Source: JAKOWB01 sp038363005 (GTDB lineage: Bacteria; Pseudomonadota; Alphaproteobacteria; Kiloniellales; JACOMY01). Taken from it: 64,000 nt of DNA. The position numbers were made by a program, and so were the translations under genes. Under the pieces are notes generated by a model. It saw only the letters and a list, made by a program, of their open reading frames with translations. It was not told where the DNA came from and searched no databases. Location of the stretch: assembly GCA_038363005.1 (NCBI GenBank), contig JBBQBI010000001.1, forward strand, positions 124,001-188,000, read 5' to 3'. This document shows, piece by piece, positions 1 to 9,427 of the stretch. The first letter of the stretch is position 1. Each line of letters begins with the position of its first letter.

Positions 1-267
1 TTCGCGCAGCAACCGGGCGCCCAGCGCGGCATAGTTCACGTTGTCGTCCGGCAGGGCATAGCGCGGCCAGAGTTTCTCGGCCTCGATCAGGGCGCCGGCG
101 CGCGCCAGGCTCAGCAGGTGGTGGTAGCGGAACTCCGGGTCGTCCTTGAACTGCTCCAGCGCGCCGGCGGCCTGGTCGGCGGCCATCAGCTGGTCGCCTG
201 AGCGCTCGGCACGCAGGATGCGTTGCAGCAGGACCTCGCGGGGTATTTCGTCGGACTCGGCGGCCAT
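1..267 (-). CDS. TPR-like alpha-helical protein, 5' part only
   Basis: This is the first 89 codons of a gene that runs off the left edge of the window, so its C-terminal part and true length are unknown. The visible part is strongly helical and charged, with patterns such as QFKDDPEFRYHHLLSLARAG that resemble tetratricopeptide-type helix pairs. It recalls the start of TRAFs-binding (DUF4071) type TPR proteins, but that link is from memory of the pattern and is not secure. The ATG lies at the right end, divergent from prfC, and the reading frame stays open to position 1. A cytosolic scaffold or tetratricopeptide function is inference. Confidence 0.6.
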   Translation of the reverse strand, partial: MAAESDEIPREVLLQRILRAERSGDQLMAADQAAGALEQFKDDPEFRYHHLLSLARAGALIEAEKLWPRYALPDDNVNYAALGARLLRE

Positions 268-329
268 GTGGGCGATGCTAGCGGGGCAGCGGCCGGCCGG
301 CAGGGAAAATCGGCGGCCTTGCTTTGGCC

Positions 330-374
330 GCCTACCCTTGCCCCGCCTACCCTTGCCCCGCCTACCCTTGCCCC
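330..374. repeat. Three tandem copies of a 15-bp unit
   Basis: The unit GCCTACCCTTGCCCC is repeated three times without a mismatch (330-344, 345-359, 360-374). It lies in the 159-bp divergent gap between the TPR-like gene and prfC, about 50 bp upstream of the prfC start. It is seen directly. No coding role is apparent; copy number may vary by slippage. Confidence 0.9.
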
Positions 375-426
375 GGCCGGCCTTTGGTGGCATGCCCTTG
401 CGCCTTCGGATACTAGGACAGCCCAC

Positions 427-2031
427 ATGGACGCCACCCAGGCGGCGCCTGCGCCCGCCAGCGACAAGTCGCTGCTGCCGGAGATCCTCCGGCGGCGCAC
501 CTTCGCCATCATCTCGCACCCCGACGCCGGCAAGACCACCTTGACCGAGAAGCTGCTGCTGTGCGGCGGCGCCATCCAGCTGGCCGGCCAGGTGCGCGCC
601 AAGGGCGAGCGGCGGCGCACCCGCTCGGACTGGATGCAGATCGAGCGCCAGCGCGGCATCTCGGTGGTCACCTCGGTGATGACCTTCGAGTACGGCGGCC
701 ATGTGCTGAACCTGCTCGACACGCCGGGCCACGAGGACTTTTCGGAAGACACCTATCGCACGCTGACCGCGGTCGACGCGGCGATCATGGTGATCGACGC
801 CGCCAAGGGCATCGAGGCGCGCACCCGCAAGCTGTTCGAGATCTGCCGCCTGCGCGACATCCCCATCGTCACCTTCGTCAACAAGATGGACCGCGAGGCC
901 AAGGACCCGCTGGAGCTGCTCGACGAGATTGCCCAGACGCTACAGCTGGAGACCGCGCCGGCAACCTGGCCGATCGGCCGCGGTCGCGACTTCAAGGGCA
1001 CGGTGGAGCGCGCCACCGGGAAGATCCGCCTGCTGGAGGAAGCCGACCGCGCCAGCGACGTGGCGGAGCTGACTTTGGAGGGCCTGCTGGGCCCCGGCGC
1101 CGCGCTGGTGCAGGAGGAGCTGGAGCTGATCGACGCCGGCTACCAGCCGGTCGAGCGCCAAGCCTTCCAGGAGGGCAACCTGACGCCGGTCTACTTCGGC
1201 TCGGCCTTGAAGAACTTCGGCGTGGTCGACCTGCTGGAGGGGCTGATCGCGCTGGCGCCGCCGCCGCGCGACCAGCAGGCCGACCGCCGCATGGTCCACG
1301 CCGACGAGGGCAAGCTCACCGGCTTCGTGTTCAAGATCCAGGCCAACATGGACCCGCAGCACCGCGACCGCATCGCCTTCGTGCGGCTCTGCTCCGGCAA
1401 GCTGACGCGCGGCATGCGGGTCAAGCTGCCGCGCACCGGCAAGACGCTGGGGCTGAACGCGCCGCAGTTCTTCTTCGGGCAGGACCGTGGCCTGGCCGAG
1501 CAGGCCTTCGCCGGCGACGTGGTGGGCGTGCCGAACAATGGCCTGCTGCGCATCGGCGACACCGTGACCGAGGGCGAGGAGCTGCGCTTCCTGGGCGTGC
1601 CGGCCTTCGCGCCGGAAATCCTGCGCCGCGTGGTGATCCTCGACGCCATGAAGGCGAAGAAGCTGCGCCAGGCGCTGACCGAGCTGGCCGAGGAGGGGGT
1701 AATGCAGATCTTCCGCCCGCTCGACGGCAGCCTGCCGATCATCGGCGTGGTCGGCCAGCTACAGCTCGACGTGCTGGCCGACCGTCTGGTCAACGAGTAC
1801 GGCGTCGACGTGCGCCTGGAGGCCTCGCCCTTCACCCTGGCGCGCTGGATCAAGGCCGATGACCGCGCCACCCGCGATGCCTTCATCGAACGCCACCGCG
1901 CCGAGATGGCCGAGGACCTGGACGGCGACCCAGTGCTGCTGGCCAGCTCGATCTATTCGCTGGAGTACATCGGCCGGCAGTCCAGCGGTGTGGCCTTCCA
2001 GGACATCAAGGACGGGCTGACGCAGGTATAA
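427..2031 (+). CDS. prfC: Peptide chain release factor 3 (RF3)
   Basis: The 534-residue product is a translational GTPase that recycles RF1/RF2 from the ribosome after peptide release. Visible GTPase motifs are the P-loop SHPDAGKTT near residue 30, the G3 box DTPGHEDF near residue 100 and the G4 box NKMD near residue 155, followed by the EF-Tu-like barrel and RF3 C-terminal domain (the segment GVMQIFRP is typical). The length matches the usual 525-535 residues. The start was placed at the ATG at 427, with AGGA eight bases upstream; the frame is open further upstream but that stretch is intergenic repeat. The gene stands alone, with no obvious operon partner. Confidence 0.95.
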   Translation: MDATQAAPAPASDKSLLPEILRRRTFAIISHPDAGKTTLTEKLLLCGGAIQLAGQVRAKGERRRTRSDWMQIERQRGISVVTSVMTFEYGGHVLNLLDTPGHEDFSEDTYRTLTAVDAAIMVIDAAKGIEARTRKLFEICRLRDIPIVTFVNKMDREAKDPLELLDEIAQTLQLETAPATWPIGRGRDFKGTVERATGKIRLLEEADRASDVAELTLEGLLGPGAALVQEELELIDAGYQPVERQAFQEGNLTPVYFGSALKNFGVVDLLEGLIALAPPPRDQQADRRMVHADEGKLTGFVFKIQANMDPQHRDRIAFVRLCSGKLTRGMRVKLPRTGKTLGLNAPQFFFGQDRGLAEQAFAGDVVGVPNNGLLRIGDTVTEGEELRFLGVPAFAPEILRRVVILDAMKAKKLRQALTELAEEGVMQIFRPLDGSLPIIGVVGQLQLDVLADRLVNEYGVDVRLEASPFTLARWIKADDRATRDAFIERHRAEMAEDLDGDPVLLASSIYSLEYIGRQSSGVAFQDIKDGLTQV

Positions 2032-2071
2032 AGAGTCCTGGACTGGGTGGCTCTCGGATAGACTTCGGAGA

Positions 2072-2701
2072 ATGAAGCACGCCGTTGTAAAGTTCAAATC
2101 TCTAGAGATCGTACTGAGGGAACTCGAACCTTTCGTGCGCAACGGTCAGCATCTATTGACGGGCAGGCCCTTCAATCAGTTTGGCGGCATGCGCTCCCGA
2201 GAGATGCTCGCCAACTGGCTGATCTGCGTTGTAGCGAACAAGTTCGCCGGGGATCATAGCTTTGTCTTCACGAGCGACCCCGTTGGCGGAGACGGGATCA
2301 TTGTTGACGAGCGTACCGGTGAAACCTGGCCCACCGAACATGTGCTCGCCTACCACGGGCCAAAGCACATATCACCTAAAGACGATGACGATTACATATT
2401 GCAGCAAATCGAAGCGAAATTGGAAAAGGGCGGGGCATCGTACGCCGAGGGAAAGACACTCATCGTAATGGCAGAGGGCATCGGTGCTTGGAATCCCACC
2501 CAAACAGCCAAGCGTCTGCCGAAACCACTGCACTTCGATGCAGTATGGACAGTTGCACTCCATGCTGCGACATGTGGCATGTACCAGTATGATGTCGCGA
2601 GACTGGACCTCAGTCGTGGGGCTGCTCCCGTGTGGCGGGTCAGCATCACGTCCGATTTCAACTCATGGACCGTCGAGGCGCATCCGCTGGCCACACCGTG
2701 A
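2072..2701 (+). CDS. Hypothetical protein, 209 aa, AT-richer than neighbours
   Basis: The product is not recognised with certainty. It contains the segment SDPVGGDGIIVDERTGE followed by TEHV, a pattern of an acidic pair, a GGDGII strand and a conserved EH that is compatible with a nuclease-like or restriction-endonuclease-like fold, but no catalytic K is obvious. There is no signal peptide or membrane segment. Codon use and base composition are clearly more AT-rich than in prfC and sgaA on either side, which suggests horizontal acquisition. The ATG at 2072 has GGAG only one base upstream, so the real start may lie a little further in. It stands alone between two housekeeping genes. Confidence 0.75.
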   Translation: MKHAVVKFKSLEIVLRELEPFVRNGQHLLTGRPFNQFGGMRSREMLANWLICVVANKFAGDHSFVFTSDPVGGDGIIVDERTGETWPTEHVLAYHGPKHISPKDDDDYILQQIEAKLEKGGASYAEGKTLIVMAEGIGAWNPTQTAKRLPKPLHFDAVWTVALHAATCGMYQYDVARLDLSRGAAPVWRVSITSDFNSWTVEAHPLATP

Positions 2702-2905
2702 TTGTTAGTGATCTTCCCAACTGTTGGGTTGCCCCTCCCGTCGGGTAGGGTCCGGCCCAACCCACCGGCCCGGTCCGGCCCATCCCAAAGATGTCACCGG
2801 CCCGTCATGCCGAGTGTTCCGGCAGCGCAGCAAGTCCTTGATAAGTGCGGGACAGACACTAGCGGGCCCGGCTCCCGGGTCGCGCCGCACAAGGACCCAC
2901 CCACC

Positions 2906-3082
2906 ATGGTCATCGTCCTCGACTCCCTGGAGCCCCTGGTCGTGGTGCGCGGCGAGGCCGCTCGCCGCCTGATCGATCAGGTGAACCTGCAGAGTCCGGC
3001 CCAGCGCGCTATACCGGCGGCGCCGCTGGACTTCGCTGAGGCCATGCGCCGGGTCGAGGTCGAGGTCTGGGACGCCGCCTGA
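2906..3082 (+). CDS. Small hypothetical protein, 58 aa
   Basis: A short reading frame with an ATG preceded at ten bases by AAGGA. The product has no signal peptide; it begins with a hydrophobic strand-like segment (VIVLDSLEPLVVV) and ends in an acidic helix. It lies 49 bp upstream of sgaA in the same direction. It is not recognised, and a chance reading frame in high-GC DNA is possible. The rest of the 2702-3131 gap holds GC-rich sequence with a short direct repeat (GGTCCGGCCCA at 2749 and 2775) and nothing else that I can assign. Confidence 0.4.
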   Translation: MVIVLDSLEPLVVVRGEAARRLIDQVNLQSPAQRAIPAAPLDFAEAMRRVEVEVWDAA

Positions 3083-3131
3083 TCGCGCTTCGCCCGCCGA
3101 CGCTCGACCTCGATCCCGCAGGAGATTTTCA

Positions 3132-4322
3132 ATGCCAGGCCGCAACGCCATCTTCATCCCCGGTCCGACCAATGTCCCTGAGCGCGTGCGCCAGGCGCTG
3201 AACATCCCGATGGAGGACCAGCGCGCGCCGGACTTCCCGGACTTCGTGCGTCCGCTGCTGGCCGATCTGAAGCAGGTCTTCCGCACCACGACCGGCCAAG
3301 TGCTGGTCTTCCCCGGTTCCGGCACCGCCGGCTGGGAGGCCGCGCTGACCAACACGCTCTCGCCCGGCGACCGGGTGCTGGCGGCGCGCTTCGGCGTCTT
3401 CTCCGACCTCTGGGTGACCATGTGCCAGCGCCTCGGCCTCGCCGTCGAGGCGGTGGACGCGGAGTGGGGCACCGGCGTGCCGGTTGAGGTTTATGCCGAG
3501 CGCCTGGCGGCCGACTCCTCGCACTCGATCAAGGCCGTGCTGGTGACGCACAACGAGACGGCGACCGGAGTGACCAGCGACGTCGCCGCGGTACGCCGCG
3601 CGCTCGATGCCGCCGGGCACCCGGCGCTGCTCATGGTCGACGGCGTCTCCTCCATCGGCTCGCTGGAGTTTCGCATGGAGGACTGGGGCGTCGACCTGGC
3701 GGTCGCCGGTTCGCAGAAGGGCTTCATGCTGCCGACCGGCCTCGCCATCGTCGGCGTCAGCCAGAAGGCGCTGGCGGCCGGCCGCGCGGCGAGCTCGCGC
3801 CGCTGCTACCTGGACTTCGAGGCCATGGGCAAGTCCACGACCACCGGCCTCTTTCCCTACACCCCGGCCAGCACCTTGCTGCGCGGCCTGCGCGCCGCCG
3901 TCGACCTGCTGCTGGAGGAGGGCCTCGACGCGGTCGCCGCGCGCCACTACCGCCTGGCCGAAGCAGTGCGCCGCGCCGTCGCTGCCTGGGGCTTCAAGCT
4001 TTGCGCCAAGGCGCCAAAGTGGCACAGCGACACGGTCTCCGCCGTGGTGCTGCCCGAGGGCTTCGATTCCACCGCCTTCGCCCGCCATGCCTACGAGCGC
4101 TTCAATCTCTCCTTCGGCCTCGGCCTGGCCAAGGTCGCCGGGCGCGCTTTCCGCATCGGCCACCTGGGTGACTTGAACGAATGGATGATCCTCTCGGCTT
4201 TGGCCGGCGCCGAGCTGGCGCTGGCCGACTTCGGCGTGCCGCTGGAGCTGGGCAGCGGCGTGGCCGCGGCGCAGGGCTGGCTGCTGGAGCAGTCGGCCCA
4301 GCTCGCCGTCGCCGCGCAGTAA
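3132..4322 (+). CDS. sgaA: Serine-glyoxylate aminotransferase (class V)
   Basis: The enzyme transfers the amino group of serine to glyoxylate, giving hydroxypyruvate and glycine; it is the entry step of the serine cycle. The 396-residue PLP protein begins with the family pattern FIPGPTNVPERVR and carries the PLP lysine at about residue 196 in GSQKGFMLP, with the substrate/PLP segment PGSGTAGWEAAL near residue 60. Length matches the alanine/serine-glyoxylate aminotransferase family. AGGAG lies just upstream of the ATG. It is followed after 13 bp by mtkA, in the order sgaA-mtkA-mtkB-ppc, which supports serine rather than alanine specificity; that choice is inferred from context. Confidence 0.9.
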   Translation: MPGRNAIFIPGPTNVPERVRQALNIPMEDQRAPDFPDFVRPLLADLKQVFRTTTGQVLVFPGSGTAGWEAALTNTLSPGDRVLAARFGVFSDLWVTMCQRLGLAVEAVDAEWGTGVPVEVYAERLAADSSHSIKAVLVTHNETATGVTSDVAAVRRALDAAGHPALLMVDGVSSIGSLEFRMEDWGVDLAVAGSQKGFMLPTGLAIVGVSQKALAAGRAASSRRCYLDFEAMGKSTTTGLFPYTPASTLLRGLRAAVDLLLEEGLDAVAARHYRLAEAVRRAVAAWGFKLCAKAPKWHSDTVSAVVLPEGFDSTAFARHAYERFNLSFGLGLAKVAGRAFRIGHLGDLNEWMILSALAGAELALADFGVPLELGSGVAAAQGWLLEQSAQLAVAAQ

Positions 4323-4335
4323 GGGGAACCGCGCC

Positions 4336-5534
4336 ATGGACATCCACGAGTATCAGGCCAAGGAGCTGCTGGCCGAGTTCGGCGTGCCGATCCCCAAGGG
4401 CGGCCTGGCCTACAGCCCCGAGCAGGCGGCCTATCGGGCACGCGAGATCGGTGGCGAGCGCTGGGTGGTGAAGGCGCAGATCCATTCCGGCGGGCGCGGC
4501 AAGGCCGGCGGCATCAAGCTCTGCGAGGACAGCCACGCGGTCTGGCGCGCCGCCGAGGACCTGCTGGGCAAGCGCCTGGTCACGGCGCAGAGCGGCCCGC
4601 GCGGCAAGCTGGTCTATCGCCTCTATGTCGAGGAGGCCAAGGCGCTGGCGCGCGAGTTCTACTTGGGCTTCGTGCTCGACCGGGTGAGCGAGCGCATCAT
4701 GGTGGTGGCCTCCTCCGCCGGCGGCATGGAGATCGAGGAGATCGCCCAGGCTAAGCCCGACAGCCTGGTGCGCGCGGTGGTCGAGCCGGCGGTCGGCATG
4801 CAGGCCTTCCAGGCGCGCGAGATCGCCTTCAAGCTGGGCTTCGAGACCAGCCAGATCGCCGACGCGGTGAAGACCATCCTGGGTTGCTACCGCGCGTTTC
4901 GCGATCTCGACGCGACCATGGTGGAGATCAACCCGCTGGCGGTGACCACCGAAGGACGCCTGCTGGCGCTGGACGCCAAGATGACCTTTGACGACAACGC
5001 GCTGTTCCGCCGGCCGCAGATCGCCGAGCTGCGCGACAAGAGCCAGGAGGACCCGCGCGAGACGCGGGCCGCCGACCGCGGCCTGGCCTATGTCGGCCTG
5101 GAGGGGCAGATCGGCTGCATCATCAACGGCGCCGGGCTGGCGATGGCGACGCTGGACATGATCAAGCTGGCCGGCGGCGAGCCCGCCAACTTCCTCGACA
5201 TCGGCGGCGGCGCCACGCCGGAGCGCGTGACCAAGGCCTTCAACCTGGTGCTGTCGGACGAGCGGGTCGAGGCGATCCTGGTCAACATCTTCGCCGGCAT
5301 CAACCGCTGCGACTGGGTGGCCGAGGGCGTGGTGCAGGCCTACCACAACGCCAAGGTCGATGTGCCGCTGGTGGTACGCCTGGCCGGCACCAACGTCGAG
5401 GAGGGGCGCGGCATCCTGGCCCACAGCGGCCTGCCGATCATCGCCGCCGACAGCCTGGCCGAGGTCGCCGAACTGGCGGTCGGCGCCTGGAAGCGCAACG
5501 CCGGGGCGCCTCGGCAGCCGCGGGAGATCCTCTG

Positions 5535-5535
<1 letters not shown>
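4336..5535 (+). CDS. mtkA: Malate-CoA ligase (malate thiokinase) beta subunit
   Basis: With MtkB this subunit activates malate to malyl-CoA at the cost of ATP. It is an ATP-grasp protein of the succinyl-CoA synthetase beta type: N-terminal MDIHEYQAKELL, ATP-binding QIHSGGRGKAGG near residue 50, metal-binding EINPLAV near residue 200 and the phosphate-loop FLDIGGGATPERV near residue 285. At 399 residues it matches both SucC and MtkA. The assignment to malate rather than succinate rests on its place between sgaA and ppc, as in serine-cycle bacteria. Its stop overlaps the mtkB start by one base, so the subunits are translationally coupled. Confidence 0.85.
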
Positions 5536-6428
<893 letters not shown>

Positions 6429-6465
6429 GCCTGCAGACCTTGGTCGTCTTGTGGGAGCACGTGCC

Positions 6466-9255
6466 GTGACGGCTATCCTGCAGGTGATGGACAGGGACCG
6501 CCCGACCAACCCGCCGGATGGACAGGCGCAGGCGCTGGAACGCGAGATCCAGCGCCTGGAGCGCCTGCTGTTCGACCTGCTGCTGCGCGTGGTGGGCGAG
6601 CGCGAGCCCGCCGTAGTGCCGGTGCTGCTGGGCCACAGCCCGCCACCGGCCGACCGCCTGGGGCTGATCCGCGCGCTGCAGGCCATCGGCATCTGGTTCC
6701 ACCTGCTCGGCATCGCCGAGGAGAACGCCACCATGCGCCGCCGCCGCCGGCTGGAAAGCGACGCCGGCCCCGACGCGCTGCCCGGCAGCTTCGGCCAGGT
6801 GCTGGCGGCGGCACGGGCGCGCGGCCTGCCGGCGGCCACCGTGGCCGGCGTGCTGGGCGGCCTGATGGTCGAGCCGGTGATCACCGCGCACCCGACCGAG
6901 GCTAAGCGGGTCACGGTGCTGGAGATCCACCGCCGCATCTATCGCCTGCTGGTCGACCTGGAGACGCTGCGCTGGACGCCGGAGGAGCGTGACGACGTCG
7001 TCGAGCGCCTGCGCCTGCAGATCGATCTGCTGTGGCTGACTGGTGAGATCCGCCTGTCCAATCCCTCGGTCGAGGACGAGGCCGCTTGGGGGCGGCACTT
7101 TTTCGCCGAGACGCTGTACGAGCGTGCGCCGCGCATCCGCCTGCAGCTGCAGCGCGCCCTGGCGCGACACTACCCGGAGCTGGCCGAAGCGGCGCCCGCC
7201 TGCCTGGGCTTCGGTTCCTGGATCGGCGGCGACCGTGACGGTAATCCCAATGCCACGGTGGCGGTGACCCGGCGCGTGCTGCTGGCCAACCGCCGCGCCG
7301 CGCTGGAGCAGTATCGCGGCCAGCTGGGCGAGCTGCTGCGCGTCATGTCGCCGGCCAGGCACGCCCTGCAGCTCTCGGTATCCTTCCAGCAGGCGCTGGA
7401 GCGGGTGCTGGCGTCCTGCCCGCGCGCCGACGAGATCGTCGAGCGCAACCCGGGCGAGGTGATCCGCCACTACCTTGCCGCGCTGGCGGTCCGCATCGAG
7501 CAGACGCTGCTGGAGGAGCCGGCGGCGGAAATCCTGGCGCCGGAGGAGGCGCCGCGGCGTCGCGGCTATCCCTCGGCCGAGGTCTTCATCCGCGACCTGG
7601 CGGCGCTCGACCAGGGCCTGGTGGAAAGCGGCTGCGCCAGCCTGGCGCAGACCTATATCCGCCCGCTGCTGTGGCAGGCGGAAACCTTCCGCTTCATCAC
7701 CGCCTCGCTCGACCTGCGGCAGAACGCCGACGTGGTGAACGAGACGCTGCAGGAGCTCTGGGCGCTACGCAGCGCCCAGCCGCTCGAGGCCGCGCCGCAG
7801 CCGCGCAGCCCGGCCTGGGGCCGCTGGCTGCGCGAGGAACTGGCCCGCCCGCTGGAGGCGCGGCCGACTCTGGAGGGCTTGTCGCCCGAGGCGGCGGAAT
7901 GTCTGGGGCTCTTCTGCCTGGTCGCCGACCTCAAGCCGCTGCTCGACGCGCGGGCCTTCCACGCCTTCGTGCTGTCGCTGACGCGCAACGCCGACGACGT
8001 GCTGGGCGTCTATCTGCTGGCCAAGTGGGGCGGGCTGTCGAGCGACGCCGAGGGGCGCGAGAGCCTGACCCTGCCGATCGTGCCGCTGTTCGAATCGATC
8101 GACGACCTGCAGCGCGCCCCGGCCATCCTGCGCGAGCTGCTGAAGGAGCCCATGGTGCGCCGCTCGCTGCACCGCCAGGGCGACCGGCAGGAGGTGATGA
8201 TCGGCTATTCCGACAGCAACAAGGACGGCGGTTTCCTGGCCGCCACCTGGCAGCTGGCCAAGGCGCAGCGCGCGCTGGCCGAGCTGGGCGAGCGCGCGCG
8301 CATCACCATTACCTTCTTCCACGGCCGCGGCGGTTCCATCGGTCGTGGCGGCGCGCCGACGCAGCGCGCCATCGGTGCGCAGCCAGCCGGCTCGCTGAAA
8401 GCCCGCATGCGGATCACCGACCAGGGCGAGGTGGTGTCCTCGAAGTACGCCAACCGCGGCACCGCGCAGGTGGAGCTGGAGACCCTGGCGGCCAGCGTGC
8501 TGGAGCACTGCCTGAAGGCGGCGGGCGACCCGCTGCCGGTGCGCGATGCCGAGGCGACGCAGCTGCTGGAAGCGCTGGCCGGTGTCGCCTTCGCCGCCTA
8601 TCGCCGGCTGGTCGAGGACCCGGCGCTGGTGGCCTTTTTCCGTGGCGCCAGCCCGGTCGACGAGCTGGCCTTCCTGCGCCTGGGATCGCGCCCGGCGAAG
8701 CGGCGCGGCGCCGCCTCGCTGGACGACCTGCGCGCCATCCCCTGGGTTTTCGCCTGGAGCCAGAACCGCCTGATGGTGCCTGGCTGGTACGGCTTCGGCA
8801 GCGCGGTGGAGTCGCTGGGCCGGGTGCAGGGCGCCCAGCTGCGGGAAACCCTGGCGCGGCTGTTCCAGCGCGACCCGCTGTTCCGCCTGATCGTCGACGA
8901 GACCGAGAAGTCGCTGATGCTGGTCGATCGCCAGGTCGCCCGCGCCTTCGCCGCGCTGGTGCCGGACCAGGCCCTGGGTCAGGGCATCCTGACCCTGATC
9001 GAGCGCGAGCTGGCGGCCAGCGAGCGCGCCGTGCTGGCGATCACCGGCGAGGGCGACCTCGGCGAGCGCTTCCCCATGCTCTATGCCCAGCTGCGCCGCC
9101 GCCGCCCGCTGCTGGCCGCGGCCGGGCTGGAGCAGGTCCGCCTGGTGCGCGCCTTTCGCGATCCCGAAGCCGACGAGGCGACAAGGCGCGAGGCCCTGAC
9201 CCCGCTGCTGCTGTCGATGACCTGCGTGGCCAGCGGGCTGGGCTGGACGGGATAG
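6466..9255 (+). CDS. ppc: Phosphoenolpyruvate carboxylase
   Basis: The enzyme carboxylates PEP with bicarbonate to oxaloacetate and supplies the C4 acceptor branch of the serine cycle upstream of malate activation. The 929-residue product has the catalytic-histidine motif ITAHPTEAKR near residue 145, the PEP-binding segment MIGYSDSNKDGGF near residue 580, the glycine loop FHGRGGSIGRGGAP near residue 620 and QNRLMVPGWYG near residue 765, and ends in the short glycine-containing tail typical of the family. I placed the start at the GTG at 6466 because GGGAG sits eight bases upstream; the ATG at 6487 is the alternative. It closes the sgaA-mtkAB-ppc block. Confidence 0.93.
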   Translation: MTAILQVMDRDRPTNPPDGQAQALEREIQRLERLLFDLLLRVVGEREPAVVPVLLGHSPPPADRLGLIRALQAIGIWFHLLGIAEENATMRRRRRLESDAGPDALPGSFGQVLAAARARGLPAATVAGVLGGLMVEPVITAHPTEAKRVTVLEIHRRIYRLLVDLETLRWTPEERDDVVERLRLQIDLLWLTGEIRLSNPSVEDEAAWGRHFFAETLYERAPRIRLQLQRALARHYPELAEAAPACLGFGSWIGGDRDGNPNATVAVTRRVLLANRRAALEQYRGQLGELLRVMSPARHALQLSVSFQQALERVLASCPRADEIVERNPGEVIRHYLAALAVRIEQTLLEEPAAEILAPEEAPRRRGYPSAEVFIRDLAALDQGLVESGCASLAQTYIRPLLWQAETFRFITASLDLRQNADVVNETLQELWALRSAQPLEAAPQPRSPAWGRWLREELARPLEARPTLEGLSPEAAECLGLFCLVADLKPLLDARAFHAFVLSLTRNADDVLGVYLLAKWGGLSSDAEGRESLTLPIVPLFESIDDLQRAPAILRELLKEPMVRRSLHRQGDRQEVMIGYSDSNKDGGFLAATWQLAKAQRALAELGERARITITFFHGRGGSIGRGGAPTQRAIGAQPAGSLKARMRITDQGEVVSSKYANRGTAQVELETLAASVLEHCLKAAGDPLPVRDAEATQLLEALAGVAFAAYRRLVEDPALVAFFRGASPVDELAFLRLGSRPAKRRGAASLDDLRAIPWVFAWSQNRLMVPGWYGFGSAVESLGRVQGAQLRETLARLFQRDPLFRLIVDETEKSLMLVDRQVARAFAALVPDQALGQGILTLIERELAASERAVLAITGEGDLGERFPMLYAQLRRRRPLLAAAGLEQVRLVRAFRDPEADEATRREALTPLLLSMTCVASGLGWTG

Positions 9256-9280
9256 GAGCGGGCGCTGACGCGAAAGTCCT

Positions 9281-9394
9281 CCCTCTCCCGCTTATGGCGG
9301 GAGAGGGCCGGGGTGAGGGCCCTTATTTGGGCTCTCAACAACCGACCGAACGCCCCCTCACCCTACCCTCTCCCCCCGGAAAAGGGGGAGAGGG
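9281..9394. repeat. REP-like palindromic element with three stems
   Basis: Two perfect 11-bp hairpins (CCCTCTCCCGC with GCGGGAGAGGG at 9281-9307; CCCTCTCCCCC with GGGGGAGAGGG at 9366-9394) flank a 9-bp inverted repeat (GGGTGAGGG at 9311 with CCCTCACCC at 9355). The stems face each other, so the element can fold as a cruciform. It fills the gap between the convergent genes ppc and serB and may act as a two-way transcription stop. The same kind of sequence is scattered between genes in many proteobacteria; whether it recurs in this genome cannot be seen here. Confidence 0.8.
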
Positions 9395-9427
9395 GGAGCT
9401 GCTTGGGAGAGGTTGGCGCTCGGCGCC

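Noticed and set aside
223..426. Longer N-terminus for prfC starting at 223
   Set aside because: The extension translates the 15-bp tandem repeat and overlaps the divergent gene; RF3 homologues start at the ATG at 427.
2749..2790. Short direct repeat GGTCCGGCCCA in the gap before sgaA
   Set aside because: Two copies of an 11-base GC-rich string with no further structure; not enough for a functional call.
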